Below are positions 1 to 7,913 of a stretch of 64,000 nt of DNA, piece after piece (positions within the stretch are counted from its first letter, which is position 1; the number at the start of each line of letters is the position of its first letter). Made by a program: the position numbers and the translations under genes. Source of the DNA: Limosilactobacillus kribbianus (GTDB lineage Bacteria; Bacillota; Bacilli; Lactobacillales; Lactobacillaceae); the NCBI RefSeq assembly GCF_026413145.1, contig NZ_JAOVYZ010000005.1, positions 18,079 to 82,078 of the forward strand, in the 5' to 3' direction. Under the pieces are notes generated by a model. That model saw nothing but the letters and a program-made list of their open reading frames with translations. It had not been told where the DNA came from and did not search any database.

Positions 1-866
1 TGGCCGTCGCCATCCTCTGGGGCAGCAGCTACGTTTTCGCTAAACTGACCGTCCAGGCCGGGATGCACTCCGGCCTGATTAACGCCTGCCGGGGCACAAT
101 GTGTGTCATCGCCGGCTACCTGCTATTTTTCAAGAAAATCAACAAGATCAACCGCAAGGACATCAAGCTCGGGCTGCTGATGGGCACCATCAATTTTCTC
201 GGCTACTACCTGCAGACCGACGCCCTCCGCTACACCACGCCGGCCAAGAACGCCTTTTTGACCACCCTCTACATTGCGGTGGCTCCGCTGATTCTCTGGC
301 TTGTCTGGCACGAGCGGCCCCAGCGTAAGACTTACTTTGCCATCACCCTGGCGATCATCGGCATGGCGATCATCACCAACGTCACCAGCGGAGGCCTGCA
401 CTTCCAGTACGGGGATCTGCTGACCTTGGTCTCGACGATCTTTTGGGCCCTGCAGCTGATCTACTTCGGCAAGTACGCACCCCAGGTATCCAGCCCCTGG
501 GTGGTCATCTTCATGATCGGCCTCTGCCAGGGTGTCTACGGCTGGATCACCGTCCTGCTAACCGAGCGGTCCACCCTGGGGCAGGTCCACTGGCTCCAGG
601 CCCTGGTCCCACTGGCGATCCTGGCGATCGGGGTCACCTTCCTGGCCCAGGGGATGCAGATCACGGCCCAGGCCTACACCGACGCCACCTCGGCCGGTCT
701 GATCCTGATGCTGGAATCCTTCTTTGCCAGCGTCTTTTCGGTCATCCTCGGCTACGACCCGCTGACACCGCGGCTGGTCGTCGGTGGCATCATCCTGCTC
801 TTGGCCAATGCCATCATGCAGGTCGACCTACGGCAGCTACCGTTCTTTAAGAAAAAGAGTGCATAG
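1..866 (+). CDS. EamA/DMT-family transporter, 5' end cut by window
   Basis: The reading frame is open from base 3 and runs 287 residues to the TAG at 864-866, so the true start lies before the window. The first visible residues include WGSSYVFAK, which is typical of the first membrane helix of EamA-domain drug/metabolite exporters. About nine hydrophobic segments follow, in the two-repeat arrangement of this family, with a positively charged tail (FFKKKSA). By family the protein is an inner-membrane metabolite exporter; the substrate cannot be read from sequence. An internal ATG at 63 is not the start, because conserved helix sequence precedes it. The gene ends in a terminator shared with the convergent helicase gene. 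Confidence 0.85.
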   Translation, partial: AVAILWGSSYVFAKLTVQAGMHSGLINACRGTMCVIAGYLLFFKKINKINRKDIKLGLLMGTINFLGYYLQTDALRYTTPAKNAFLTTLYIAVAPLILWLVWHERPQRKTYFAITLAIIGMAIITNVTSGGLHFQYGDLLTLVSTIFWALQLIYFGKYAPQVSSPWVVIFMIGLCQGVYGWITVLLTERSTLGQVHWLQALVPLAILAIGVTFLAQGMQITAQAYTDATSAGLILMLESFFASVFSVILGYDPLTPRLVVGGIILLLANAIMQVDLRQLPFFKKKSA

Positions 867-867
867 C

Positions 868-903
868 AAAAGCCCATCAGCCTTGATTCGCTGATGGGCT
901 TTT
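868..903. terminator. bidirectional intrinsic terminator
   Basis: A 13-bp perfect stem (868-880 with 891-903) and 10-nt loop is flanked by A and T runs. It lies between two convergent stop codons and can serve both genes. Confidence 0.85.
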
Positions 904-905
904 AA

Positions 906-3206
906 TCATTCTTCAATCAATTCGTATTCATCCTGTGGCACGCCCGTCAGCAGCGGCGTCGGCTGACCGATCGCCGTCAGGGTCAGTGCATGCATTGCCC
1001 GGGAACAGATCGTGTAGAGCAATTGCCGCTCGTCGTCGTCCTGGTACTGGGTCGCGTTCGCGTTCCAAACGATTACCGCATCGAATTCCAGGCCCTTGGC
1101 GAGGAAGGACGGCACGATGATGACCCCATTGACCAGTCGCTGGTTCTCAGTCCGGATCAGGGTCGTCTTGACGTTGCGTTTGGTCAGCTCCTGGTAGAGG
1201 CGCTCGCTGTCCTCCAGGGTCTTGCCGATGATGGCAACCGCGTCGTGCTCCTGCTGGTACTTTTCAAGAACCCGCACCACCGCGTCGACGCTGTGATCGA
1301 TGTCCGGGCTGACGATCACTTGCGGCCGCTCGCCGTTACGATCGAAGGCCCGGATCTCCTCGCCGTCCAGCAGGAGGTGCTTGGTGAAGTCGGTGATCTG
1401 CTTGGTCGACCGGTAAGACTCGGTCAGCTGGACCACCTTGGTCTTCTCCGGATCGAACATCGTCCCCAGCTGGTGAAGCAGGGTGTGACTGTTTTCGTGG
1501 GTGAAGATCGCCTGGTTCAGGTCACCTAATAGCGTGTATTTGGCCCGCGGGAAACGGTACTTGAGGTAGGCCAGCTGGTAGGCATCATAGTCCTGGACCT
1601 CGTCGACGAAGACGTAGCGAATGCTGCGATCGCCGTGCCGCCCCGTGATCAGGTCGTAGAGATAAAGGTAGATCGTGATGTTGCTGGCGCTGATCTTGCC
1701 GTGGCGGAGGTCTTCCTTGAAGCGGTTGACGTATTCCTGCCACTGAGCATCAGTCAGGTCGTAGTCCGCCAGATTGATCAGTTTGGGGGTCACCCGCAGG
1801 AAGTGGAGCAGCTGGCCGTTGATGTTGATCCAATTGTTGTGGTTGATCGCCCGCTTGATGGGTTCGAAGGCCCGCATCACGATCTTGCGCGCCAGGAAAC
1901 GGAACTCCTGGTCCTCGCTGTCGAATTCGCGCGGCTCGTTGCCAAAGAGGTTATCGATCTCCTCCTTGCTCAGGGACTGGACGCGTTGTTCGACCCACTT
2001 GCTGCGCATTTCGGTGCTGACCCGGTGGTTGAGGTACTTGATCAGCGCCTCCTTGGTCCCGTCGAGGCGGTTGCCCAGGTTGTAGTTGTTGTTAAAGGAA
2101 TAGTAGATCTCCTTGATCTTGTCCTTGGCAATGAAGACCTTGCTGTTGAACATGATGTTGCGAAAACGCATGTCGGCGTGGCCGAGGTGCTTAGCATAGC
2201 GGCCCGTCTCCTTAAAGTAGCGCAGGCTGGTCAGCAGGCGCTGGATGTTGCGAGACTGTTTTGTCTGGCCGGCCGCGAACCGCTGGGCCAGCGTCTGGAC
2301 GTGGAGACGCGGGACCCGCTGGTTGACGAACTGGAAGTAGGTCATCTGGACCATGTTATGTTCCCCCAGCTCCGGCAGCACCTGGTCAATGTAGTCGTTA
2401 AAGAGCTGGTTGGGCGAGAAGAGAACTACCTGGGACGAGGAGAGGTTGCCCCGGTAGCGGTAGAGCAGCCAGGCGACCCGCTGCAGGACCGCGGCCGTTT
2501 TTCCGGAGCCCGCCGCCCCCTGGACAAAGAGCAGGTCACTCTTAGTGTCCCGGATAATTTGGTTTTGGGTCCGCTGGATGGTCGTGACGATGCTCTTCAT
2601 CTTCGTGCTGGAGTGGTTGCCCAACGCTGACAGTAACATCTGATCGCCGACCTGCTCGTCGGTGTCAAAGATCGTCACGATGGTCCCGTCCTTGATCTGG
2701 AACTGGCGCTTGAGGGTCATGTTGACCTCCTGGGTGCCGACCGGGGTCGCATAACTGACCTTGCCCAGTTTGCCCTCGTAGTAAACGGAGGAGATGGGGG
2801 CCCGCCAGTCATAGATCAGAAAGTGGTCGGGGCGGTCGCTGAAGGAGGACAGGCCGATGTAGACGGTCTCGGGCTTCTCAGCGCCCTTCTCCTGGAAGTC
2901 AATTCGGGCAAAGTAAGGCTGTTTCTCCAAGCGCTGCAGGGTCGCCAGGTGCTCGGAAGAATGCTGCCAGCTATTCTGCCGTTCGTCGAGCATCTGCTGC
3001 TGGGCCCGAAACGACAGCGCGGTGTCCATCATCCCCGAATAGGTGGTGGTGTTGAGGTGGATATCGTTGATCTGCTCATTGATGCCCCTGATGTCGCGCT
3101 TGGCCGTGCTGATCTTCTCATTGGCCTTAGCTTCGGCCTTCTTGATCTCATCAAGCACGTGATCAAGGTGTGCCTGCTCGTACTTTCTTACTGAATCTTC
3201 AACCAC
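906..3206 (-). CDS. helD: HelD-type superfamily 1 helicase/ATPase
   Basis: A UvrD/HelD-like protein of about 766 residues. The N-terminal 90 residues are charged and helical, as in the coiled-coil arm of HelD. Walker A (GAAGSGKTA) lies near residue 234, and the helicase motif VDEVQD near residue 535. HelD in Gram-positives binds RNA polymerase and uses ATP to release it from DNA. The frame is open to a TTG at 3224, but the good Shine-Dalgarno (GGAAAGGAAG) overlaps that TTG and sits 6 nt before an in-frame GTG at 3206. I therefore start at 3206. An extended -10 lies upstream on the minus strand. A general repair helicase is the alternative, but the N-terminal arm and length favour HelD. Confidence 0.85.
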   Translation of the reverse strand: MVEDSVRKYEQAHLDHVLDEIKKAEAKANEKISTAKRDIRGINEQINDIHLNTTTYSGMMDTALSFRAQQQMLDERQNSWQHSSEHLATLQRLEKQPYFARIDFQEKGAEKPETVYIGLSSFSDRPDHFLIYDWRAPISSVYYEGKLGKVSYATPVGTQEVNMTLKRQFQIKDGTIVTIFDTDEQVGDQMLLSALGNHSSTKMKSIVTTIQRTQNQIIRDTKSDLLFVQGAAGSGKTAAVLQRVAWLLYRYRGNLSSSQVVLFSPNQLFNDYIDQVLPELGEHNMVQMTYFQFVNQRVPRLHVQTLAQRFAAGQTKQSRNIQRLLTSLRYFKETGRYAKHLGHADMRFRNIMFNSKVFIAKDKIKEIYYSFNNNYNLGNRLDGTKEALIKYLNHRVSTEMRSKWVEQRVQSLSKEEIDNLFGNEPREFDSEDQEFRFLARKIVMRAFEPIKRAINHNNWININGQLLHFLRVTPKLINLADYDLTDAQWQEYVNRFKEDLRHGKISASNITIYLYLYDLITGRHGDRSIRYVFVDEVQDYDAYQLAYLKYRFPRAKYTLLGDLNQAIFTHENSHTLLHQLGTMFDPEKTKVVQLTESYRSTKQITDFTKHLLLDGEEIRAFDRNGERPQVIVSPDIDHSVDAVVRVLEKYQQEHDAVAIIGKTLEDSERLYQELTKRNVKTTLIRTENQRLVNGVIIVPSFLAKGLEFDAVIVWNANATQYQDDDERQLLYTICSRAMHALTLTAIGQPTPLLTGVPQDEYELIEE

Positions 3207-3253
3207 ATCGATCTTCCTTTCCAAAGCGGTCAGCGCCGCCGAATAGTTTAACT

Positions 3254-3262
3254 ATTATAGCA
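3254..3262 (-). promoter_or_regulatory. extended -10 promoter of helD
   Basis: The minus strand reads TGCTATAAT, a perfect extended -10, about 50 nt before the helD start. No good -35 is visible. A short palindrome (TAGTTTAACTA) lies at the expected transcription start. Confidence 0.55.
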
Positions 3263-3340
3263 TTATCGCCCGCTTGACCGCTAATATTTGCCCTAATTGC
3301 CGGGCCGATTATAAGGATTGGTTAATTTCACCCAAATCAT

Positions 3341-3370
3341 TAGACACTTTCTTTTCATTAGGCCTACAAT
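3341..3370 (+). promoter_or_regulatory. promoter of dedA
   Basis: TAGACA (3341-3346) and TACAAT (3365-3370) are separated by 18 nt and stand 34 nt before the dedA ATG. Confidence 0.55.
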
Positions 3371-3403
3371 GAAATTAATAACATTTTTGAAAGGAGACTG
3401 TTT

Positions 3404-4054
3404 ATGGCCCATTTCTTCTACATTCTCACACACATTGCAGAAGTTTTAATTCCCATGTTCCAATGGCTCGGGCCGTGGTCTTACCTGATCCTCTTCACCC
3501 TGGTCTTCATGGAAACGGGGCTAGTGATCTTTCCCTGGCTGCCAGGGGGATCACTCGTTTTTTTAACCAGTTCTTTTATTGCCGTCAAGCCGGTTCTGAA
3601 AATGGAAATCATCATCCCGGTCTTCTTCTTTGCGGCCTTCATCGGTGACACCGTCAACTACTTCATTGGCCGCGGTCTCTCCCACTGGCCATGGCTAAAG
3701 CGCCAGCTCGAGGGCCCACGGTTAATTGAGGCCGGCCAATTCCTGGACCGCTACGGTTTCTGGGCAGTCGCTTTTGGCCGCTTCGTCCCCTTCATCCGCT
3801 CCTTTATTCCCCTGATCTCTGGCATCATGGGCTACCCCTTCCACCGCTTCACCGTCGCCAACATGATCGGCGTGGCCTCCTGGGTGGCCCTGGGCGCGGG
3901 GTGTGGCTACTACCTCGGCTCGATCCCGTTCGTCCGGAAGCACTTCTCGCTGTTGATCCTTGGCTTCGTCCTCATCGGCGCGGCGATCGGCGGGATCACC
4001 TTCGGAATCAGACAGCTGCGTAAGAAAATCATTCGGCGAAACCGGATGCTCTAG
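3404..4054 (+). CDS. dedA: DedA family membrane protein
   Basis: A 216-residue polytopic membrane protein of the DedA/VTT family. The family signature is clear around residues 124-141: FGRFVPFIRSFIPLISG, with the conserved arginines, followed by GYP. An earlier helix carries the PWLPGGS segment typical of the family. DedA proteins act at the cytoplasmic membrane and are linked to lipid-carrier or phospholipid flipping and to proton-motive-force maintenance. The start is fixed by AAAGGAGA 8 nt upstream of the ATG. A highly basic tail (RQLRKKIIRRNRML) fits a cytoplasmic C terminus. It appears monocistronic. Confidence 0.9.
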   Translation: MAHFFYILTHIAEVLIPMFQWLGPWSYLILFTLVFMETGLVIFPWLPGGSLVFLTSSFIAVKPVLKMEIIIPVFFFAAFIGDTVNYFIGRGLSHWPWLKRQLEGPRLIEAGQFLDRYGFWAVAFGRFVPFIRSFIPLISGIMGYPFHRFTVANMIGVASWVALGAGCGYYLGSIPFVRKHFSLLILGFVLIGAAIGGITFGIRQLRKKIIRRNRML

Positions 4055-4076
4055 TTGCGATTCCCCCGCCATTTCA

Positions 4077-4107
4077 TGGTAAAATAAGATCAGTATTCTA
4101 TCTTATT
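4077..4107 (+). promoter_or_regulatory. extended -10 with overlapping inverted repeat
   Basis: TGGTAAAAT (4077-4085) is an extended -10. An 8-bp inverted repeat (AATAAGAT 4083-4090 with ATCTTATT 4100-4107) spans the predicted transcription start. There is no T run, so it is more likely an operator or 5' hairpin than a terminator. Confidence 0.45.
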
Positions 4108-4127
4108 AAAGGGAGTGTTCGCACACC

Positions 4128-4784
4128 ATGGCAATTAACGTTTACTTCGTTCGTCACGGTCAAACATACTTAAACCGCTACAACCGGATGCAGGGCTGGT
4201 CCGACGCCCCGCTCACCGAGAAGGGTCAGGCCGATGCCAAGCGGGCCGGCCAGCTCCTCTCCAAGATCCACTTTGACTACGTCTTCAGCAGTGATCTGGC
4301 CCGGACAATGGCGACCGCCCGCCTGCTGTTGGCGGCCGATCCGAACACCAACATCACCGAACCGACCCCGGAGCCAGCCTTCCGGGAAGAGTTCTTCGGT
4401 TCCTTCGAGGGCCAAAACGGTGCGGAGTTCGCCGACTTTTTAGGTGGCGCTGAGGGCTACCACAGTTTTGCGGCCATGATCGCCGGCTGGGGGCCCGACA
4501 AGCTCAAGGACAAGATTGCGGCTGCCGACCAGTACGGGGACGCCGAGGACAGCATCCGCTTCTGGGAGCGGATCAACAAGGGCTTTGAGCACCTGCGCGC
4601 CCTGCCCGACGGTTCAACCGTCGTCGTCGTTTCGCACGGGGCTGCGATCCGTTCTATTGCTTCCCACTTCTCCGATCAGATCAACCCTGGTGAGTCGCCA
4701 CGCAACGGCAGCATTACGAAGCTGACCCTCGATGGGGATCAGACCAGCGTTGATTTCTACAATAAATTGGAAATTCCTGACTAA
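4128..4784 (+). CDS. histidine phosphatase family protein (GpmB-like)
   Basis: A 218-residue cytoplasmic phosphatase of the histidine phosphatase (phosphoglycerate-mutase-like) superfamily. The catalytic RHG is at residues 9-11 (YFVRHGQTYLN). The acid region FREEFFGSFEG is near 85-95, and the second catalytic histidine is near 170 (VVSHGAAIRS). The length suits broad-specificity phosphatases rather than the larger cofactor-dependent mutase GpmA. A paralogue with the same motif layout lies at 60507-61160 on the other strand. AAGGGAG stands upstream of the ATG at somewhat long spacing. The substrate is not inferable. Confidence 0.85.
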   Translation: MAINVYFVRHGQTYLNRYNRMQGWSDAPLTEKGQADAKRAGQLLSKIHFDYVFSSDLARTMATARLLLAADPNTNITEPTPEPAFREEFFGSFEGQNGAEFADFLGGAEGYHSFAAMIAGWGPDKLKDKIAAADQYGDAEDSIRFWERINKGFEHLRALPDGSTVVVVSHGAAIRSIASHFSDQINPGESPRNGSITKLTLDGDQTSVDFYNKLEIPD

Positions 4785-4816
4785 TTAAATCCGTAAAGGG
4801 GGAAATTCTTCTTCAT

Positions 4817-6100
4817 ATGGATACAAACATACAATCAGATGAACGGGTAATCATCACCGGCCTCGATACCGGCCAGGAAGACTTTGATTACTCAATGACC
4901 GAACTGGCCGAGCTGGCTCAAGCCAACCACATGGACGTGGTCGAACGGATCGACCAGGTGGTGGACCGCCCGAACCCGGCCACTTACTTTGGCAAGGGCA
5001 AGGTGCAAGAAATTGCTGACGTCGCCTCCGCGAACCACGCTGACACCATCATCACCAACGACGAGCTAACGCCTAGTCAACTGCGCAACCTGGAGGAGGA
5101 GACCGGCCACCGGATTCTCGACCGGACAGCACTGATCCTCGAGATCTTCGCCACCCGGGCCAAGACTAAGGAAGCCAAGCTCCAGGTCCAAATTGCCGAA
5201 CTCCAGTACCGCCTGCCGCGGCTGCAGACCAGCGCCAGCCAGCGCCTCGATCAGCAGACCGGTGGCGGGAGCGGCTTCACCAACCGTGGTGCCGGTGAAA
5301 CCAAGCTAGAAATGGACCGCCGAGTAATCCAACACCAGATCACCCACCTGCGGCACGAACTGGCTGCCATCGACAAGTCCGAGGAGACCAAGCGCAAGCA
5401 GCGGGCCAAGAGCGAGATTCCGACGGCTGCCCTGGTCGGCTACACCAACGCCGGCAAGTCGACTTTGATGAACGGCCTGGTCCGCAAGTACGGCAAGGTC
5501 GAAGACAAGACGGTCTTTGAAAAGAACATGCTCTTCGCCACCCTGGACACCAGCGTGCGGCGGATGACGCTGCCGGGCAAGAAGGAGTTCCTGCTCAGTG
5601 ATACCGTCGGCTTCGTCAGCAAGCTGCCGACCCAGTTGATCGAGTCCTTCAAGTCGACCCTGGCCGAGGCCGCCAACGCCGACCTGCTGATCCAGGTGAT
5701 CGACTACTCCGATCCGCACTACGAGGAAATGATGGAAACCACCAAGAAGACGCTCCATCAGATCGGCATCCACGACATCCCGATGATCTACGTCTTCAAC
5801 AAGGCCGACAAGACCGAGAACGAAACCGAGTATCCGGTCCTCGAAGGCGATGACCAATTGGTTATTTCGGCTAAGCAAGACGCCTCGCTGGATCTGCTGG
5901 TGGACGTCATCCGCAAGCACCTCTTCCAGGATTACGTGCAGGCCAAGCTCCTGATCCCGTTTGCGGACGGCCAGGTCGTCTCCTACCTAAACGAGCATTC
6001 CAACATCCTGGACACCGAGTACCAGAGCAATGGAACCCTGCTGACGGTGGAGGCCTCCCCGCAGGACTACCAGCGGTTCGCCCGGTACGAAGTCAAATAA
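4817..6100 (+). CDS. hflX: GTPase HflX
   Basis: A 427-residue ribosome-associated GTPase. The N-terminal HflX domain ends in the glycine-rich linker (near residues 148-165, GGGSGFTNRGAGETKLE) that is diagnostic of HflX. The G domain follows: G1 GYTNAGKST near 207-215, G3 DTVGF near 262, G4 NKAD near 328. HflX splits stalled or stress-arrested 70S ribosomes. AAAGGGGG precedes the ATG. The gene follows the phosphatase by 32 nt and may share its transcript. It ends in a hairpin terminator that overlaps the promoter of the next gene. Confidence 0.95.
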   Translation: MDTNIQSDERVIITGLDTGQEDFDYSMTELAELAQANHMDVVERIDQVVDRPNPATYFGKGKVQEIADVASANHADTIITNDELTPSQLRNLEEETGHRILDRTALILEIFATRAKTKEAKLQVQIAELQYRLPRLQTSASQRLDQQTGGGSGFTNRGAGETKLEMDRRVIQHQITHLRHELAAIDKSEETKRKQRAKSEIPTAALVGYTNAGKSTLMNGLVRKYGKVEDKTVFEKNMLFATLDTSVRRMTLPGKKEFLLSDTVGFVSKLPTQLIESFKSTLAEAANADLLIQVIDYSDPHYEEMMETTKKTLHQIGIHDIPMIYVFNKADKTENETEYPVLEGDDQLVISAKQDASLDLLVDVIRKHLFQDYVQAKLLIPFADGQVVSYLNEHSNILDTEYQSNGTLLTVEASPQDYQRFARYEVK

Positions 6101-6105
6101 ATAAA

Positions 6106-6114
6106 TGCTATAAT
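6106..6114 (+). promoter_or_regulatory. extended -10 promoter embedded in the hflX terminator
   Basis: TGCTATAAT is a perfect extended -10. Its last three bases are the first bases of the terminator stem, so initiation should fall near the hairpin loop. Confidence 0.6.
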
Positions 6115-6150
6115 CGATCTGTAATGATTTACGGATCGATTTTTTATTTT
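6112..6150 (+). terminator. hflX terminator
   Basis: A 13-bp stem (6112-6124 with 6129-6141, one T-G pair) has a 4-nt loop and is followed by TTTTTATTTT. Confidence 0.8.
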
Positions 6151-6164
6151 AGGAGGCTTTTTCA

Positions 6165-6716
6165 ATGCCTGAAACAATCCCCTTTGCCGACAATAGCTAC
6201 ATCCAATTTCCAACCGGTCGGGTCAGCCTGGCCGAGGTCCACGCCATCTTCAAGACGATGCCCTACGAACTGGACTACGTTGACGCCAACGACCAGTACG
6301 TCTGGTACTCACCGAATCCGTGGCGTGACGATGACCGTCTCCAGCAGCGACTGACCCACTCCGTTTTGGGCTGCCATCCCGACCGGGTCGTGCCGATGGT
6401 TAAGCAGGTCCTGAAGATGCTGCACACCGGTGAGCGCGACATGGTCGAATCGCCGCAGGTCATGGACGGCCACCGCACGCTGATCCGCTACTACGCGATC
6501 CGCGACCAAGACAACCATTACCTCGGCGCCCTCCAGGTAACCGAGGACGTCGAGCACATCTGCCAGCTGTGCGAGCAGGACGTCTTCACCCACGGGATCG
6601 TCGAGGGACAGGTCGTCGACGGGGTCACAACGGCCTCAATCACCGGCGAAGATCAGTCGAAGGAAAAGCCCGCTAAACCCGACGCAACGACGGGCGCCTC
6701 GAAGAAAGACGAATAG
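6165..6716 (+). CDS. PAS domain-containing protein
   Basis: A 183-residue soluble protein. Residues about 25-135 resemble the small-ligand PAS domain found at the end of DUF438 proteins: a VDANDQYVWYSP start, LGCHP near 69-73, ERDMVESP, then RYYAIRDQDNHYLGALQVTEDV. The last 45 residues are a charged, Lys/Asp/Thr-rich tail. A CQLC pair (CxxC) follows the PAS core and could bind metal or be redox-active; the histidine in LGCHP is a possible haem or metal ligand. No output domain is attached, so it may sense a ligand and act on a partner. AGGAGG lies 7 nt before the ATG. The role is unknown. Confidence 0.75.
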   Translation: MPETIPFADNSYIQFPTGRVSLAEVHAIFKTMPYELDYVDANDQYVWYSPNPWRDDDRLQQRLTHSVLGCHPDRVVPMVKQVLKMLHTGERDMVESPQVMDGHRTLIRYYAIRDQDNHYLGALQVTEDVEHICQLCEQDVFTHGIVEGQVVDGVTTASITGEDQSKEKPAKPDATTGASKKDE

Positions 6717-6720
6717 CAAA

Positions 6721-6763
6721 AATACCACCCGATAAATTTACAGATTTATCGGGTGGTATTTTC
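6721..6763. terminator. strong bidirectional terminator
   Basis: A 17-bp perfect stem (6721-6737 with 6744-6760) and 6-nt loop lies between convergent genes, with A-rich and T-rich flanks. Confidence 0.9.
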
Positions 6764-6778
6764 TTATTTGGTGAAATT

Positions 6779-7771
6779 TTAGATCCGAACCTCATTGCGT
6801 GAGTGCTCACCGTTGACAACCTTAACCACGTCGTCCAGGCTGATGTGGACCATGTTGCGGATCGAGGTCTTGGTGAAGAAGGCCACGTGCGGCGTTACCA
6901 GGACATTCGGCATCTTGGCTAGCTCCTGGTAGTCCGCCGGCGTTTGGTCAAACGGCACTTCCTGGTTGAAGAAGCTGAATTCGTCAGCCAGAGTGTCGAG
7001 GCCGGCCCCGCCTAAGTGCTTGCTCTTGAGGGCATCCAGCAGATCGGCCGTGTTGATCAAGCCGCCCCGGGCCATGTTGATGACGATGGCGCCCTTCTTC
7101 ATGCTGGCAAACTGTGGAGCCGCCAGCATATTCTTAGTGCTCGGCAGCAGTGGCGTGTGGAGGGTGATAATGTCCGCGGTCCGAATGATCGTGTTCATGT
7201 CGGTAAATTCGACGAACGGTGCGTACTCGACGTTCTTGTTCGGGTCGTAAGCCAGGACCCGGGCGCCGAGGGCCTTGTAGAGCTGGGCGGTGGCCCCACC
7301 GATGTTGCCGATGCCGATCACCCCGACGGTCAGGTTATAGATTTCGTTGCTGATCAGCTCAGGGTTCCAGCGGAAGTCGCCCTGCTTCATCCGGGACTCG
7401 TATTCACCGACCCGCCGTAGCAGGTACATCGCTTGGGTCAGGTCCATTTCGGCGATGGCCCGCGGGGAGTAGACGGCGACGTTGGTGACCGTGATTCCGT
7501 TGGCCTGGCAGGCCTTAAGATCGAGCATGTCGAAGCCGGCGGTCCGGGTCGAGATCTGCTTGATCCCCAGCTCAGCCAGCTGGTGGTAAAAGTCGGCGTC
7601 CCCCAACGGTGAGGTCTCCTGGATCGAAACACCGTCGAAGCCCTTGACCATGTCGAGCGTCTCGGCAGTCAGGTTCTCGCTGACCAGCTTGACTTCGTTG
7701 CCGGTCATCTCTGCCCATTCCTTGGCGTACGGCCGCTCGGCGGTCTTGGTACCGAACATAATAATTTTCAT
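6779..7771 (-). CDS. ldhD: D-lactate dehydrogenase (D-2-hydroxyacid dehydrogenase)
   Basis: A 330-residue NAD-dependent D-2-hydroxyacid dehydrogenase reducing pyruvate to D-lactate. The nucleotide-binding motif GIGNIG is at residues 153-158, with the adenosine-ribose acid D176 (LAYDP). The catalytic trio sits at the usual places: R235 (NMARGG), E264 and H295 (VTPHVAFF). The substrate segment SPRAIAEMDLTQAMYLLRR is typical of lactobacillar LdhD. AAAGGAATG precedes the ATG. Upstream, ACATTAAT is directly repeated at 7801-7808 and 7815-7822 in the promoter area. A D-2-hydroxyisocaproate dehydrogenase is the alternative. Confidence 0.9.
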   Translation of the reverse strand: MKIIMFGTKTAERPYAKEWAEMTGNEVKLVSENLTAETLDMVKGFDGVSIQETSPLGDADFYHQLAELGIKQISTRTAGFDMLDLKACQANGITVTNVAVYSPRAIAEMDLTQAMYLLRRVGEYESRMKQGDFRWNPELISNEIYNLTVGVIGIGNIGGATAQLYKALGARVLAYDPNKNVEYAPFVEFTDMNTIIRTADIITLHTPLLPSTKNMLAAPQFASMKKGAIVINMARGGLINTADLLDALKSKHLGGAGLDTLADEFSFFNQEVPFDQTPADYQELAKMPNVLVTPHVAFFTKTSIRNMVHISLDDVVKVVNGEHSRNEVRI

Positions 7772-7877
7772 TTAAATTCATTCCTTTTCTGAAAGCTCTT
7801 ACATTAATAGGATAACATTAATTTTATTCATCGTCAGCAACCATTTCGCATACTAAGTTTCATTTACCAAACAAAAA

Positions 7878-7903
7878 ATCCCCACGTCGCAAAACGTGGA
7901 GAT
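7878..7903 (-). terminator. terminator of the yhgE-like gene
   Basis: A 10-bp stem (7878-7887 with 7894-7903, one mismatch) is followed on the minus strand by TTTTTTG, 11 nt past the stop codon. Confidence 0.75.
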
Positions 7904-7913
7904 CTTTTTAAGA

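Noticed and set aside
1635..2630. Long open frame on the plus strand opposite helD, and many similar ones elsewhere.
   Set aside because: Antisense shadows of GC-rich genes, with no ribosome binding site, no start context and low-complexity Val/Leu/Asp-rich translations.
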